A stretch of 64,000 nt of DNA from JABDMH01 sp965222645 (GCA_965222645.1 OZ244968.1:5456001-5520000); one strand, 5' to 3'; positions 18,991-27,944 are shown, numbered from the stretch's first letter. Notes: a model not told the origin generated them from the letters alone. Made by a program: numbers and translations.

Positions 18991-19743
18991 GTGATATCCG
19001 TGAAGATTTCTGCAACGATAATAACCTATAATGAAGAAAAGCAGATTGGTGCGTGTATTGACTCTTTACATGGTGTCGCCGATGAAATAGTGGTCGTAGA
19101 TTCATACTCCACAGATCGGACCACCGATATCGTCGAGTCGAAGGGTGCGAGGGTGATAAAAAATAAATTCTCCGGTCATATTGAGCAGAAAAATTTTGCA
19201 CTTGATCAGCTCAAGTATGATTGTGTGCTATCCCTTGATGCCGATGAAGTCCTCTCTCCGGAATTGATTAAAACAATTAAAACAATTAAAGAAAATTGGA
19301 ATGCAGATGCCTATATGGTCAACCGCAAAAATTTCTTTTGTGGAAAATGGATAAGCCACGGGTTGTGGTATCCGGATAGAAAAATCAGATTGTGGAACCG
19401 GAAAAAAGGCTGCTGGGGTGGAAAAAATCCACACGATAAAGTCGTCATGGAACCCGGTTGCAGAGTTAAAAAAATTGAGGGAGATTTATTGCATTACACA
19501 GTGAGTGAGGTGGGTGAATATCTCGCGCAGGTCGATAAATTTAGTACCATTCAGGCAGAGCAGTTAAAGGCTGAGGGTATGAGCCCTCATTTTTTTCATT
19601 TAAGGATCAAACCCTTGTATAAATTCCTATTGGCTTACGTGATAAGACTCGGCTTTCTGGACGGGTGGAGAGGATATGTCATAGCAAGAGGACAAGCGCT
19701 GGGTATTTATTGGCGTTACAGAAAGGTGAGAGAGATGACGTAG
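18991..19743 (+). CDS. Family 2 glycosyltransferase, WaaE/KdtX-like
   Basis: A 250-residue GT-A enzyme. SATIITYNEEKQIGACIDSL (about 7-26) is the GT2 nucleotide-sugar-binding start. VVVDSYSTDRT follows, and SLDADEV supplies the DxD metal motif at Asp83-Ala-Asp85. A later segment with YPDRKIRLWNRKKG and a C-terminal basic helix fit the lipopolysaccharide core glucosyltransferase group (WaaE/KdtX), which adds a sugar to inner-core heptose or related acceptors at the inner face of the cytoplasmic membrane. The start is GTG at 18991 (a second GTG lies 9 bases on). It is the last recognisable gene before the repeat array. Confidence 0.85.
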   Translation: MISVKISATIITYNEEKQIGACIDSLHGVADEIVVVDSYSTDRTTDIVESKGARVIKNKFSGHIEQKNFALDQLKYDCVLSLDADEVLSPELIKTIKTIKENWNADAYMVNRKNFFCGKWISHGLWYPDRKIRLWNRKKGCWGGKNPHDKVVMEPGCRVKKIEGDLLHYTVSEVGEYLAQVDKFSTIQAEQLKAEGMSPHFFHLRIKPLYKFLLAYVIRLGFLDGWRGYVIARGQALGIYWRYRKVREMT

Positions 19744-19828
19744 TGTCCTTATTTTCTTTCTTTCACTTCTTGTCAATATTTAATTTTCTTATTTGTGACC
19801 AAAAATATCCTTCCCCACTTTTTGTCAG

Positions 19829-19849
19829 TCCCGACGATATCTGTCGGGA
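19829..19849. repeat. Short perfect palindrome (REP-like)
   Basis: TCCCGAC at 19829-19835 pairs perfectly with GTCGGGA at 19843-19849 around GATATCT. It sits at the left end of the repeat array, in an S-like module. Size and form match the other short palindromes in this window. Confidence 0.6.
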
Positions 19850-20578
19850 TGGGTCAAAAACTGCCTCCTGCATCCTCGGTGACCCACATCTTGGGTCTTC
19901 GCTAGATTTTATAAGGCTCCTCCTTCCTTAGTGGAGAAGTCTATTGCTCTTGATCAGATTTTGTCTGCATTTATGCTCCTCAGCTCTTTTCCGCTGGATA
20001 AAATCTAACGCTACAACCTAAGTGTGGGGCCCCACCTACGGATGCGTAGTCGGAATCCCCAGGATTTTTTTCGAGTGCGTTTCACCCTTTTGTCCTATTT
20101 TAACGGCAAAATATCTAAGGTGCTGTAGGCATGCTCCGCATACCTGTCGGATGACTCTCCACTTTTTGACAATATCATTCATTCTTTTTTGTGACCAAAA
20201 AAGAACCAAAAAAGTCTTTCGCTGTAGATCTTTTGCCTACTAGGCCAAACCCACCCGCTCGTGATCCCAGCCGTTCGCTTTTTAGATCATCACTTTGTTG
20301 TGCTTGACCGGAAGTTGATATGCCTGTCTTCTTTTACGTTCCCAAATGCTCACTTCGGCATCACTCCTTTACCCTGCACTGTTTGTCCTACCTTAACGGC
20401 AAAATATCTAAGGCGATGTAGGCATGCTCCGCATGCCTGGTTGGTCGCTCGCTGTAGGGTTTATATGCAGTTTAATATGGACTGTTGTTCATCTCATTAC
20501 TTCTTATAGACAAATCAGACGGAATACATTTGTGATCTCCGCCTAAGGATGCGAAGTCGAGGTCATCAAAACTATTTT

Positions 20579-21010
20579 AGGACTTTTATGCGAGCGCTCC
20601 CAAAGACCTTTGTAAAAGGTCTAATCCCGGCCTTATTTTTTATAGTGATAAAATGCCAAAAAACCGTTAAGAACTTTAAAGTGTTTGAATGATTAGAACT
20701 TTCATCGAAAATCTAACTTGAATAAAAGCAATCCGATATTATTACGTCAGGATTTATGTGAGTTTTTAAAGTTTAGGTTTTTTGGGCTTTTATTGCGTTA
20801 GGAAAAAAATATAGCCGGTGGTTTTATCAAACTTTTGCCAACAAAAGTTTGCCCTGCCGGAGGCAAGAATGCATTTAGTGCTTTGTGACATTATTCGCCA
20901 GAAGACTCCGTAGCCTCTGTATCCAGATCGTAGCCACCAACAACTTCGATGTCAGGAATGGCAGCCTCTAACAGGCTAAGAAGTTGAATTCCTACTTACT
21001 TTTAAGCCCC
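20579..21010. repeat. Repeat module Q, copy 1
   Basis: This is the first of five copies of a ~430-bp unit. It begins AGGACTTTTATGCG, includes the hairpin AGACCTTT/AAGGTCT, a perfect 10-bp stem with CCAA loop (CAAACTTTTG 20828-20837, CAAAAGTTTG 20842-20851), and the short inverted repeat AGCCT/AGGCT near the end. It also contains a 34-codon coding relic on the minus strand. Confidence 0.85.
20891..20995 (-). pseudogene. C-terminal gene scrap inside repeat module Q
   Basis: Read on the minus strand, this reads VGIQLLSLLEAAIPDIEVVG, then GYDLDTEATESSGE and a stop: a protein-like C-terminus of 34 residues preceded directly by an in-frame stop. The same scrap occurs in all five Q copies, but in the others the last few codons are shifted or altered (for example near 21560, 22250 and 24320). 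I do not recognise the parent family. It looks like the 3' end of a lost gene carried along as the repeat was copied. Confidence 0.45.
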
Positions 21011-21252
21011 AGGGCTCACTTCGGCATCACTCTTTTACCCCACCCTTTTTGTCCTATTTCCATGGCAAAACATCTAAGGTGCTGTAGGCATGCTCCGCAT
21101 ACCTGTAGGGGGACTCGTCGTGGGGTTCATCAGCTGTCTTATATTGAATGATGTTCACCCTATTAATTCTTGCTGGAACCAATTTAAGGCTACAACACAA
21201 GATGTGGGACCCCCACCTGCGGATGCGAAGTCGGGGTCATCAAAACTATTTT

Positions 21253-21682
21253 AGGACTTTATGCGGGCGCTCCCAAAGACCTTTGAAAAAGGTCTAATCC
21301 CGGCCTTATTTTTTTTAGTGATAAAATGCCAAAAAACCGTTAAGAACTTTAAAGTGTTTGAACGAGTAGAACTTTCATCGAAAATCTAACTTGAATAAAA
21401 GCAATCCGATATAGTACGTCAGGATTTATGTGAGTTTTTAAAGTTTAGGTTTTTTGGGCTTTTATTGCGTTAGGAAAAAAATATAGCCGGTGGTTTTATC
21501 AAACTTTTGCCAACAAAAGTTTGCCCTGCCAGAGGCAAGAATGCATTTAGTGCTTTGTGACATTATTCGCCAGAAGACACCCTTAGTCTCTGTATTCAGA
21601 TCGTAGCCACCAACAACTTCGGTGTCAGGAATGGCAGCCTCTAACAGGCTAAGAAGTTGAATTCCTACTTACTTTTAAGCCT
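21253..21682. repeat. Repeat module Q, copy 2
   Basis: The second unit lies 674 bases after copy 1. The CAAACTTTTG-CCAA-CAAAAGTTTG hairpin is at 21500-21523. It differs from copy 1 by scattered substitutions (for example GCGGGCG for GCGAGCG) and by a few indels. Confidence 0.85.
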
Positions 21683-21922
21683 CAAGGCTCACTTTGGGAT
21701 CACTCTTTTACCCCACCCTTTTTGGCTATTTTGACGGCAAATATCTAAGGTGCTGTAGGCACGCTCCGCATACCTGTAGGGGGACTCGTCGTGGGGTTCA
21801 TCAGCTGTCTTATATTGAATGATGTTCACCCTATTAATACTTGCTGGAACAAATCTAAGGCTACAACACAAGGTGTGGGACCCCACCTGCGGATGCGAAG
21901 TCGGGGTCATCAGAACTATTTT

Positions 21923-22350
21923 AGGACTTTATGCGGGCGCTCCCAAAGACCTTTGAAAAAGGTCTAATCCCGGCCTTATTTTTTATAGTGATAAAATGCC
22001 AAAAAACCGTTAAGAACTTTAAAGTGTTTGAACGAGTAGAACTTTCATCGAAAATCTAACTTGAATAAAAGCAATCCGATATTGTACGTCAGGATTTATG
22101 TGAGTTTTTAAAGTTTAGGTTTTTTGGGCTTTTATTGCGTTAGGAAAAAAATATAGCCGGTGGTTTTATCAAACTTTTGCCAACAAAAGTTTGCCCTGCC
22201 GGAGGCAAGAATGCATTTCGTGGTTTGTGACATTATTCCCCAGAAGACACCCGTAGCCTCTGTATCCAGATCGTAGCCACCAACAACTTGGATGTCAGGA
22301 ATGGCAGCCTCTAACAGGCTAAGAAGTTGAATTCCTACTTACTTTTAGGC
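21923..22350. repeat. Repeat module Q, copy 3
   Basis: The third unit lies 670 bases after copy 2, with the same order of flanking P and R modules. The 10-bp hairpin is intact at 22170-22193. It is more similar to copy 2 than to copies 1 and 4 in its first half. Confidence 0.85.
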
Positions 22351-22880
22351 CCCAAGGCTCACTTCGGCATCACTCCTTTACCTTGCACTCTTTGTCCTAT
22401 TTTAACGGCAAAATATCTAAGGTGCTGTAGGCATGCTCCGCATACCTGTCGGATGACTCTCCACTTTTTGACAATATCATTCATTCTTTTTTGTGACCAA
22501 AAAAGAACCAAAAAAGTCTTTCGCTGTAGATCTTTTGCCTACTAGGCCAAACCCACCCGCTCGTGATCCCAGCCGTTCGCTTTTTAGATCATCACTTTGT
22601 TGTGCTTGACCGGAAGTTGATATGCCTGTCTTCTTTTACGTTCCCAAATGCTCACTTCGGCATCACTCCTTTACCCTGCACTGTTTGTCCTACCTTAACG
22701 GCAAAATATCTAAGGCGATGTAGGCATGCTCCGCATGCCTGGTTGGTCGCTCGCTGTAGGGTTTATATGCAGTTTAATATGGACTGTTGTTCATCTCATT
22801 ACTTCTTATAGACAAATCAGACGGAATACATTTGTGATCTCCGCCTAAGGATGCGAAGTCGAGGTCATCAAAACTATTTT

Positions 22881-23308
22881 AGGACTTTTATGCGAGCGCT
22901 CCCAAAGACCTTTGTAAAAGGTCTAATCCCGGCCTTATTTTTTATAGTGATAAAATGCCAAAAAACCGTTAAGAACTTTAAAGTGTTTGAATGATTAGAA
23001 CTTTCATCGAAAATCTAACTTGAATAAAAGCAATCCGATATTATTACGTCAGGATTTATGTGAGTTTTTAAAGTTTAGGTTTTTTGGGCTTTTATTGCGT
23101 AGGAAAAAAATATAGCCGGTGGTTTTATCAAACTTTTGCCAACAAAAGTTTGCCCTGCCGGAGGCAAGAATGCATTTCGTGGTTTGTGACATTATTTCGC
23201 CAGAAGATACCATAGCCTCTGTATCCAGATCGTAGCCACCAACAACTTGGATGTCAGGAATGGCAGCCTCAAACAGGCTAAGAAGTTGAATTCCTACTTA
23301 CTTTTAGG
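22881..23308. repeat. Repeat module Q, copy 4
   Basis: Its first half is identical by eye to copy 1, and it sits in the 20089-20801 / 22391-23103 duplication. The hairpin is at 23129-23152. The second half resembles copies 3 and 5 instead, so this unit is a recombinant of two repeat lineages. Confidence 0.85.
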
Positions 23309-23484
23309 CCCCAAGGCTCACTTCGGCATCACTCCTCTACCTTGCACTCTTTGTCCTATTTTAACGGCAAAATATCTAAGGTGCTGTAGGCATGCTCCGC
23401 ATACCTGTCGGATGACTCTCCACTTTTTGACAATATCATTCATTCTTTTTTGTGACCAAAAAAGAACCAAAAAAGTCTTTCGCT

Positions 23485-23631
23485 TTAGTGCCTCGTCCGA
23501 TAATTATCTATACAGCTGAAGCCGATCTTTTTCACCATCTCTTCATCATTAAAAGCCTTATGTAGCACCGCTATATGCGGTTTTACTTCTTCGATATGGC
23601 AAAAAATATCTGGCTTGATCTGCACATCTAA
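23485..23631 (-). pseudogene. 48-codon gene scrap, ancestral (uninserted) form
   Basis: On the minus strand this encodes DVQIKPDIFCHIEEVKPHIA, then VLHKAFNDEEMVKKIGFSC, then IDNYRTRH and a stop, preceded by stops. It reads like the C-terminus of a real soluble protein of unknown family. Two further copies exist at about 24597-24770 and 61975-62105, each interrupted by short palindromes. The differences between copies are partly silent (CAT/CAC, GCG/GCC), which supports a coding ancestor. Confidence 0.5.
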
Positions 23632-23997
23632 TTATCAAACGAAACACTGGATCTTTTACCTACTAGGCCAAACCCGCTCGTGATCCCAGCCGTTCGGTTT
23701 TTCGATCATCACTTTGTTGTGCTTGACCGGAAGTTGATATGCCTGTCTTCTTTTACGTTCCCAAATGCTCACTTCGGCATCACTCCTTTACCCTGCACTG
23801 TTTGTCCTACCTTAACGGCAAAATATCTAAGGTGCAGTAGGCATGCTCCGCATGCCTGGTTGGTCGCTCGCTGGAGGGTTTATATGCAGTTTCATATGGA
23901 CTGTTGTTCATCTCATTACTTCTTATAGACAAGTCAGACGGAATCCAATTGAGATCCCTGCCTAAGGATGCGAAGTCGAGGTCATCAAAACTATTTT

Positions 23998-24423
23998 AGG
24001 ATTTTTATGCGAGCGCTCCCAAAGACCTTTGAAAAAGGTCTAATCCCGGCCTTATTTTTTTTAGTGATAAAGGCCAAAAAACCGTTAAGAACTTTAAAGT
24101 GTTTGAACGAGTAGAACTTTCATCGAAAATCTAACTTGAATAAAAGCATTCCGATATAGTACGTCAGGATTTATGTGAGTTTTTAAAGTTTAGGTTTTTT
24201 GAGCTTTTATTGCGTTAGGAAAAAAATATAGCCGGTGGTTTTATCAAACTTTTGCCAACAAAAGTTTGCCCTGCCGGAGGCAAGAATGCATTTCGTGGTT
24301 TGTGACATTATTCCCCAGAAGACACCCGTAGCCTCTGTATCCAGATCGTAGCCACCAACAACTTGGATGTCAGGAATGGCAGCCTCTAACAGGCTAAGAA
24401 GTTGAATTCCTACTTACTTTTAG
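23998..24423. repeat. Repeat module Q, copy 5
   Basis: This is the last full unit, with the hairpin at 24245-24268. A strongly degenerate trace follows at about 25190-25240, where TTTTTATGGCTTTATCGCG recalls TTTTTGGGCTTTTATTGCG of the full units. Confidence 0.85.
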
Positions 24424-24630
24424 GCCCCAAGGCTCACTTCGGCATCACTCCTTTACCTTGCACTCTTTGTCCTATTTTAACGGCAAAATATCTAAGGTGC
24501 TGTAGGCATGCTCCGCATGCCTGTTGGATGACTCGTCGTGGGGTTCATGAGCTGTCTTATATTGAATGATGTTCACCATACCTTCAGTCCCTTCGCCATC
24601 CGGCTTCGCCAGTAAAGCATCATTAAAAGC

Positions 24631-24658
24631 CCTGCCTGCGATACCGCAGGTAGGCAGG
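24631..24658. repeat. Inserted palindrome A (28 bp)
   Basis: Compared with the uninserted copy at 23485-23631, the homologous sequence AAAAGC|CTTATG is split here by exactly 28 bases. The insert has nested arms CCTGC/GCAGG around GATACC and CCTGCC/GGCAGG outside. The related copy at 61975-62105 carries the same palindrome at the same site. Confidence 0.75.
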
Positions 24659-24691
24659 CTTATGTAGCACCGCTATATGCGGTTTTACTTC

Positions 24692-24718
24692 TACTGACGC
24701 TACGGTCAGTATCATGGA
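24692..24718. repeat. Inserted palindrome B (27 bp)
   Basis: Compared with 23581-23600, TTTTACTTC|TTCGATATGG is split by exactly 27 bases: arms TACTGAC (24692-24698) and GTCAGTA (24705-24711), with a short tail ATCATGGA. The third copy near 62060 lacks this insert, so it arrived after palindrome A. Confidence 0.75.
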
Positions 24719-25251
24719 TTCGATATGGTAAAAAATATCTGGCTTGATCTGTACATCTAATTACCAGACGAAACACTGGATCTTTTGCCTAACAGGCAAA
24801 CAATCCCCGCTTGTGATCTCAGCCGTTCGCTTTTCTGTTGATCATTCGTTACTATTCGCGATTGGGAGTCGTTAAAAAGGTCGTATATCGTTCCCTAAGC
24901 TCACTTCGGCATCACTCCTTTTCTCCCAATTTTTGTCCTATTTTCACAGCAAACCTCTAAGGTGCTGTAGGTATGCTCCGCATATCTGGTGGATAACTCG
25001 CATTGTGAGGTGTAAGCTGAGCATTTTTGAATTTTATCCACCTCATACTTCCTCCGCTAGACTGACCTCGAGGACTCGCCTCTAGACGAGTCGAGGTCAT
25101 AGTGGGATTTCGGGCAGTGAGAAAGTAGGATAATAGAACGCTTGACTATGTGGCCGAGCTAGTGTGCAACTCGAAGTAAGTAGAACCGTTTTTTATGGCT
25201 TTATCGCGTTATGAAAAAATTTAGACCTATTTTTTAATTTCGTTCTGTCTT

Positions 25252-26418
25252 TTAATCGATACACTTTACCCATAAATCTTTAAAAAAGATATCGGATGGA
25301 CCCTTGTCAGTAAAGATTTTTATACCCGCTTGCAGGCAAATATTTCCCTTATACTCAAATTGAGGCAAGTGCGCTTCCGAAGCCTTATTTCCATTAATAT
25401 ACATAACTATGTGATCTCCCAAGGCATAAATGTCTCCTGTATTCCAATCTTGATAGTCAATCAACTTGCTCCAGGCTCGTGCATGCGTAGCCAATGATCC
25501 GGTGGAATAAGCATGGGTATAGCCGTTGAAATCATAGATATTGCACTCGACACTATTTTCTATAGAAACCCCTTCTCCTTTTGGCTTCCGAATAAAGATC
25601 CCACTGTTGTCTTCAAATTTGATTTTAAACTTAAACTTAAAATGGAAATTCTTGTATTCGTCAGTGCTAATCAAGAAACCTCCATTTTCTCCGGAGTAAC
25701 CGTGCAATACTCCATCACTGATGTCCCATTTACTATCACCTGTATTGGTCCATCCCTCAAGTGATCTCCCATCAAAAATAGATTTATAGTCAAAGCCCGG
25801 AAAATTGATGATAAAATCTTTTATATCCGGACTCGATGGATAGGTTGCATGTATTTCTACCACTTTCAAATCTCGAAAGGTGATTCCCTTTCCGGTGACA
25901 CCAATTTTAAAAAATCCACGTGTGCTGCGGCGGTTGTGCACCTCCGCAACTCGTTTTCCGTCTATTTTCACTAGTAGGTGATCGCCATGTGCAATGATGT
26001 CAAAGGAGTTGTATTGACCGAGATCCAAACTGTCCGGCTCAATGGCACGGGCGACGTTTATAATAGATCCCAGATTGTTCTGCTGGTCACTATTGCGATC
26101 AAATTGCAGAGCATATCCCGTGAATGCTGGGTATGGGCTATCATCTTTTGGTACACGAAAGGCCAATTGAGCAGTTGCACCCGGAGAAAGTAAAAATGCA
26201 CCTGAAAGATGGAAGTTGTCATAGGCGGTAAGAGAGGTAATCCATCCCATGTCATGGGAGCTGGACACGTTTACCCCGTCATCTGTGTCGTGCAGAAGAA
26301 CGTTATCATCGTGAGTCCAACCAGTGCTCTCAGCGTCAGAGAGCAAGGAGGATGCCGGCTGTTGTGCAAATAGTAAAGCCGATAATGTGAAGAGATAAAA
26401 AGTGGCAATTTCTTTCAT
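25252..26418 (-). CDS. Secreted DUF1080 (3-keto-disaccharide hydrolase-type) two-domain protein
   Basis: A 388-residue exported protein with signal peptide (about 1-18, ending FAQ) and two concanavalin-A-like domains. The first (about 25-195) is diverged. The second (about 212-388) is a clear DUF1080 domain: FKSI-type start at YKSIFDGRSLEGWTNTGDSK, then GVLHGYSGENGGFLIS and NSGIFIR. DUF1080 proteins include hydrolases acting on 3-keto-glycosides and domains that bind or cleave glycans. The nearby Gfo/Idh/MocA oxidoreductase (30948) and sugar isomerase/epimerase (32284) are the usual partners of that chemistry. Catalytic residues cannot be confirmed by eye. The gene is divergent from the DapA-like gene at 26758. 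Confidence 0.85.
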   Translation of the reverse strand: MKEIATFYLFTLSALLFAQQPASSLLSDAESTGWTHDDNVLLHDTDDGVNVSSSHDMGWITSLTAYDNFHLSGAFLLSPGATAQLAFRVPKDDSPYPAFTGYALQFDRNSDQQNNLGSIINVARAIEPDSLDLGQYNSFDIIAHGDHLLVKIDGKRVAEVHNRRSTRGFFKIGVTGKGITFRDLKVVEIHATYPSSPDIKDFIINFPGFDYKSIFDGRSLEGWTNTGDSKWDISDGVLHGYSGENGGFLISTDEYKNFHFKFKFKIKFEDNSGIFIRKPKGEGVSIENSVECNIYDFNGYTHAYSTGSLATHARAWSKLIDYQDWNTGDIYALGDHIVMYINGNKASEAHLPQFEYKGNICLQAGIKIFTDKGPSDIFFKDLWVKCID

Positions 26419-26757
26419 ATGATTCGAAATGTGTTAGTCTATTTTCCATTCAAAAATTTTGCAATGATATTGCACTCACAATGATAGTGAATTTTGACAG
26501 GTGATTCTTTAAGAGGAGAACTGGTTGAGCTCGATTTTTTGGTCGACAATGGTCGACTACTTATGATTCCGACACTGCAGGAGTTCGTATCGGAAAAAAA
26601 CGGAGACAGAGAGAAAACCGAAAATCTAATGAAAAAAGAAGGGGAACCGAGGCGCCTTGGACTCTCATGATCTCCAACCAAAGAAATCGAAAAGAAGATC
26701 CTGTAGGATAAATTTTGTATATTTTTATTCTACTGCAAAGAAAAAACTGATTATAGT
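26419..26757. other. Divergent intergenic region
   Basis: 339 bases between two divergent genes. It must hold both promoters. GTCGAC appears twice around AATG near 26541-26556, giving a small palindrome. It also contains a doubtful 58-codon frame, listed separately. Confidence 0.4.
26494..26670 (+). CDS. Doubtful small ORF (58 residues)
   Basis: A TTG-started frame reading TGDSLRGELVELDFLVDNGR, then LLMIPTLQEFVSEKNGDREK and a basic tail, ending TGA at 26668. Alternation of hydrophobic and charged residues is protein-like, but there is no ribosome-binding site, no family resemblance and no ATG. It could be a small gene, the tail of a lost gene, or chance. Confidence 0.22.
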   Translation: MTGDSLRGELVELDFLVDNGRLLMIPTLQEFVSEKNGDREKTENLMKKEGEPRRLGLS

Positions 26758-27765
26758 ATGAATCGAAATCAATTTATTGCTACGATGAGTGCCGGAGTGA
26801 TTTCCTTACTATCGCGTTCTCCAAACAAGGTTCCTGTGCCGAGGAAAACTCATGACGCTGGTAAAGGAATGATACCTCACAAGGCAATTGTTCCGGCTGC
26901 ACTAACACCTATTGACGAAGATGGCAAGGTTGATATAGTCGAGTTCAAGCGACACCTGCTCAGCCTGGCCGATGTTCGTGGTGTTTCGGCAATAATGATT
27001 AATGGAGGTTCGGGACATGACAAAACATTGACTCGTAATGAGCGACGGAAACTACTCTACGAAGCTCTGGTTGCCGTAGGTGATCGTGTTCCAATTATTG
27101 CAGCCGTAAGAGAATCGGAAGAATGTCCATCTTTGGAACCATTGGCTAAAGATGTACAACTTGAAGGTGCATCTGCGATGACGATCATGCCACCTTCCAG
27201 CAAAGAAGGCTTTTTGTGGGAAAATGCACGAAAGCGGTTTGATTCTGCATGCTCTGCGAGCAGTCTTCCCGTGGTCATTTATCAATCGAGGTATACCACA
27301 GAGACATTAAGTAAACTGGCCAGTCTCCCCCCGGTGTTTGCAGTCAAAGAGGGAAGTAAGGATCCTTCGACATTCGAGTGCAACATGAGGGCATTACATA
27401 GCTTGGACAAAGATGTGGCGGTTTGGTCCACTCACAGCAAGTGGCTGCTCGCGGACCTAGCCACCGGCGCAGACGGAATTCTCTCCGGTATGGGGAGTGT
27501 GGCAGCTGATCTTCATGTGACGTTGGCTGAAGCTATAGAGGCTTCAGACCTCATACTTGCAAGACAAATAAATGATCGTATATTCCCCTTGTCTCAAGTT
27601 TTCTATAAGCCGGGACAAGACGCTCATGTGCGAATGAAATATGCCCTTGTGAAACTTGGTCGTCAAAAGTATGATTTTGTAAGGCCTCCACTTAAGCCTG
27701 TAAATCAAGTGGATCGTTTGGCAATTGACAAAGCGCTTTTACGGAGTGGACTGTTAAAAGATTAG
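26758..27765 (+). CDS. Dihydrodipicolinate synthase/N-acetylneuraminate lyase family protein with export-like leader
   Basis: A 335-residue class I aldolase of the DapA superfamily. The Schiff-base lysine is Lys197 in VFAVKEGSKD, and the conserved tyrosine is Tyr175 in VVIYQSRY. The N-terminal strand reads IVPAALTPIDEDGKVD, and the substrate loop is INGGSGHDKTLT in place of the usual GTTGE. The first 25 residues (NRNQFIATMSAGVISLL) resemble a degenerate Tat-type leader, unusual for a true DapA. With sulfatases and sugar enzymes next door it is more likely a sugar-acid or keto-sugar lyase than lysine biosynthetic. Subfamily and reaction are unknown. Confidence 0.82.
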   Translation: MNRNQFIATMSAGVISLLSRSPNKVPVPRKTHDAGKGMIPHKAIVPAALTPIDEDGKVDIVEFKRHLLSLADVRGVSAIMINGGSGHDKTLTRNERRKLLYEALVAVGDRVPIIAAVRESEECPSLEPLAKDVQLEGASAMTIMPPSSKEGFLWENARKRFDSACSASSLPVVIYQSRYTTETLSKLASLPPVFAVKEGSKDPSTFECNMRALHSLDKDVAVWSTHSKWLLADLATGADGILSGMGSVAADLHVTLAEAIEASDLILARQINDRIFPLSQVFYKPGQDAHVRMKYALVKLGRQKYDFVRPPLKPVNQVDRLAIDKALLRSGLLKD

Positions 27766-27787
27766 CCTCACTGAAATGTCAGAAATG

Positions 27788-27825
27788 AGAAAAGAAACAT
27801 TTTAAATTTATCATTTTTCTTTTCT
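27788..27825 (+). terminator. Possible weak terminator
   Basis: AGAAAAGAAA (27788-27797) pairs with TTTCTTTTCT (27816-27825) around an 18-base loop, shortly after the DapA-like stop. The stem is almost all A-U, so strength is doubtful. Confidence 0.3.
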
Positions 27826-27944
27826 ACTTATATCGTTTTTGGTGAAGCCCTGGCGTGATTTAATTTGGGACTTTACGGTTCATCCTATAGATCCGTAATC
27901 CGAACTTAATCATCTTTTTTATATTACACCTTAATCAAGTTGCT

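Larger units (their letters stand above)
19744..25251. repeat. 5.5 kb mosaic array of long, near-identical non-coding repeats
   Basis: No plausible full gene lies in this stretch. It is built from recurring modules in changing order. P is about 95 bp (ACTTCGGCATCACTC through CATGCTCCGCAT), with about ten copies near 20080, 20347, 21014, 21690, 22360, 22650, 23320, 23770, 24433 and 24900. Q is about 430 bp with five copies, listed separately. R (GTGGGGTTCATCAGC onwards) occurs near 21115, 21785 and 24538. S (CCACTTTTTGACAATATC onwards) occurs near 20159, 22461 and 23419. T (TGATCCCAGCCGTTCG onwards) occurs near 20262, 22564, 23681 and, degenerate, 24815. A stretch at 20089-20801 reappears at 22391-23103, identical as far as I can read, which points to recent duplication or gene conversion. 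Short frames inside repeat word for word between copies and are not typical proteins. Confidence 0.9.

Noticed and set aside
20022..23928. Open frames of 70-90 codons in the repeat array as genes
   Set aside because: They recur word for word only because the DNA is repeated. They lack start signals, are Cys/His/Arg-rich and cross module borders differently in different copies.
19744..25251. CRISPR array
   Set aside because: Units are hundreds of bases long, of several kinds, with no unique equal-length spacers and no cas genes nearby.
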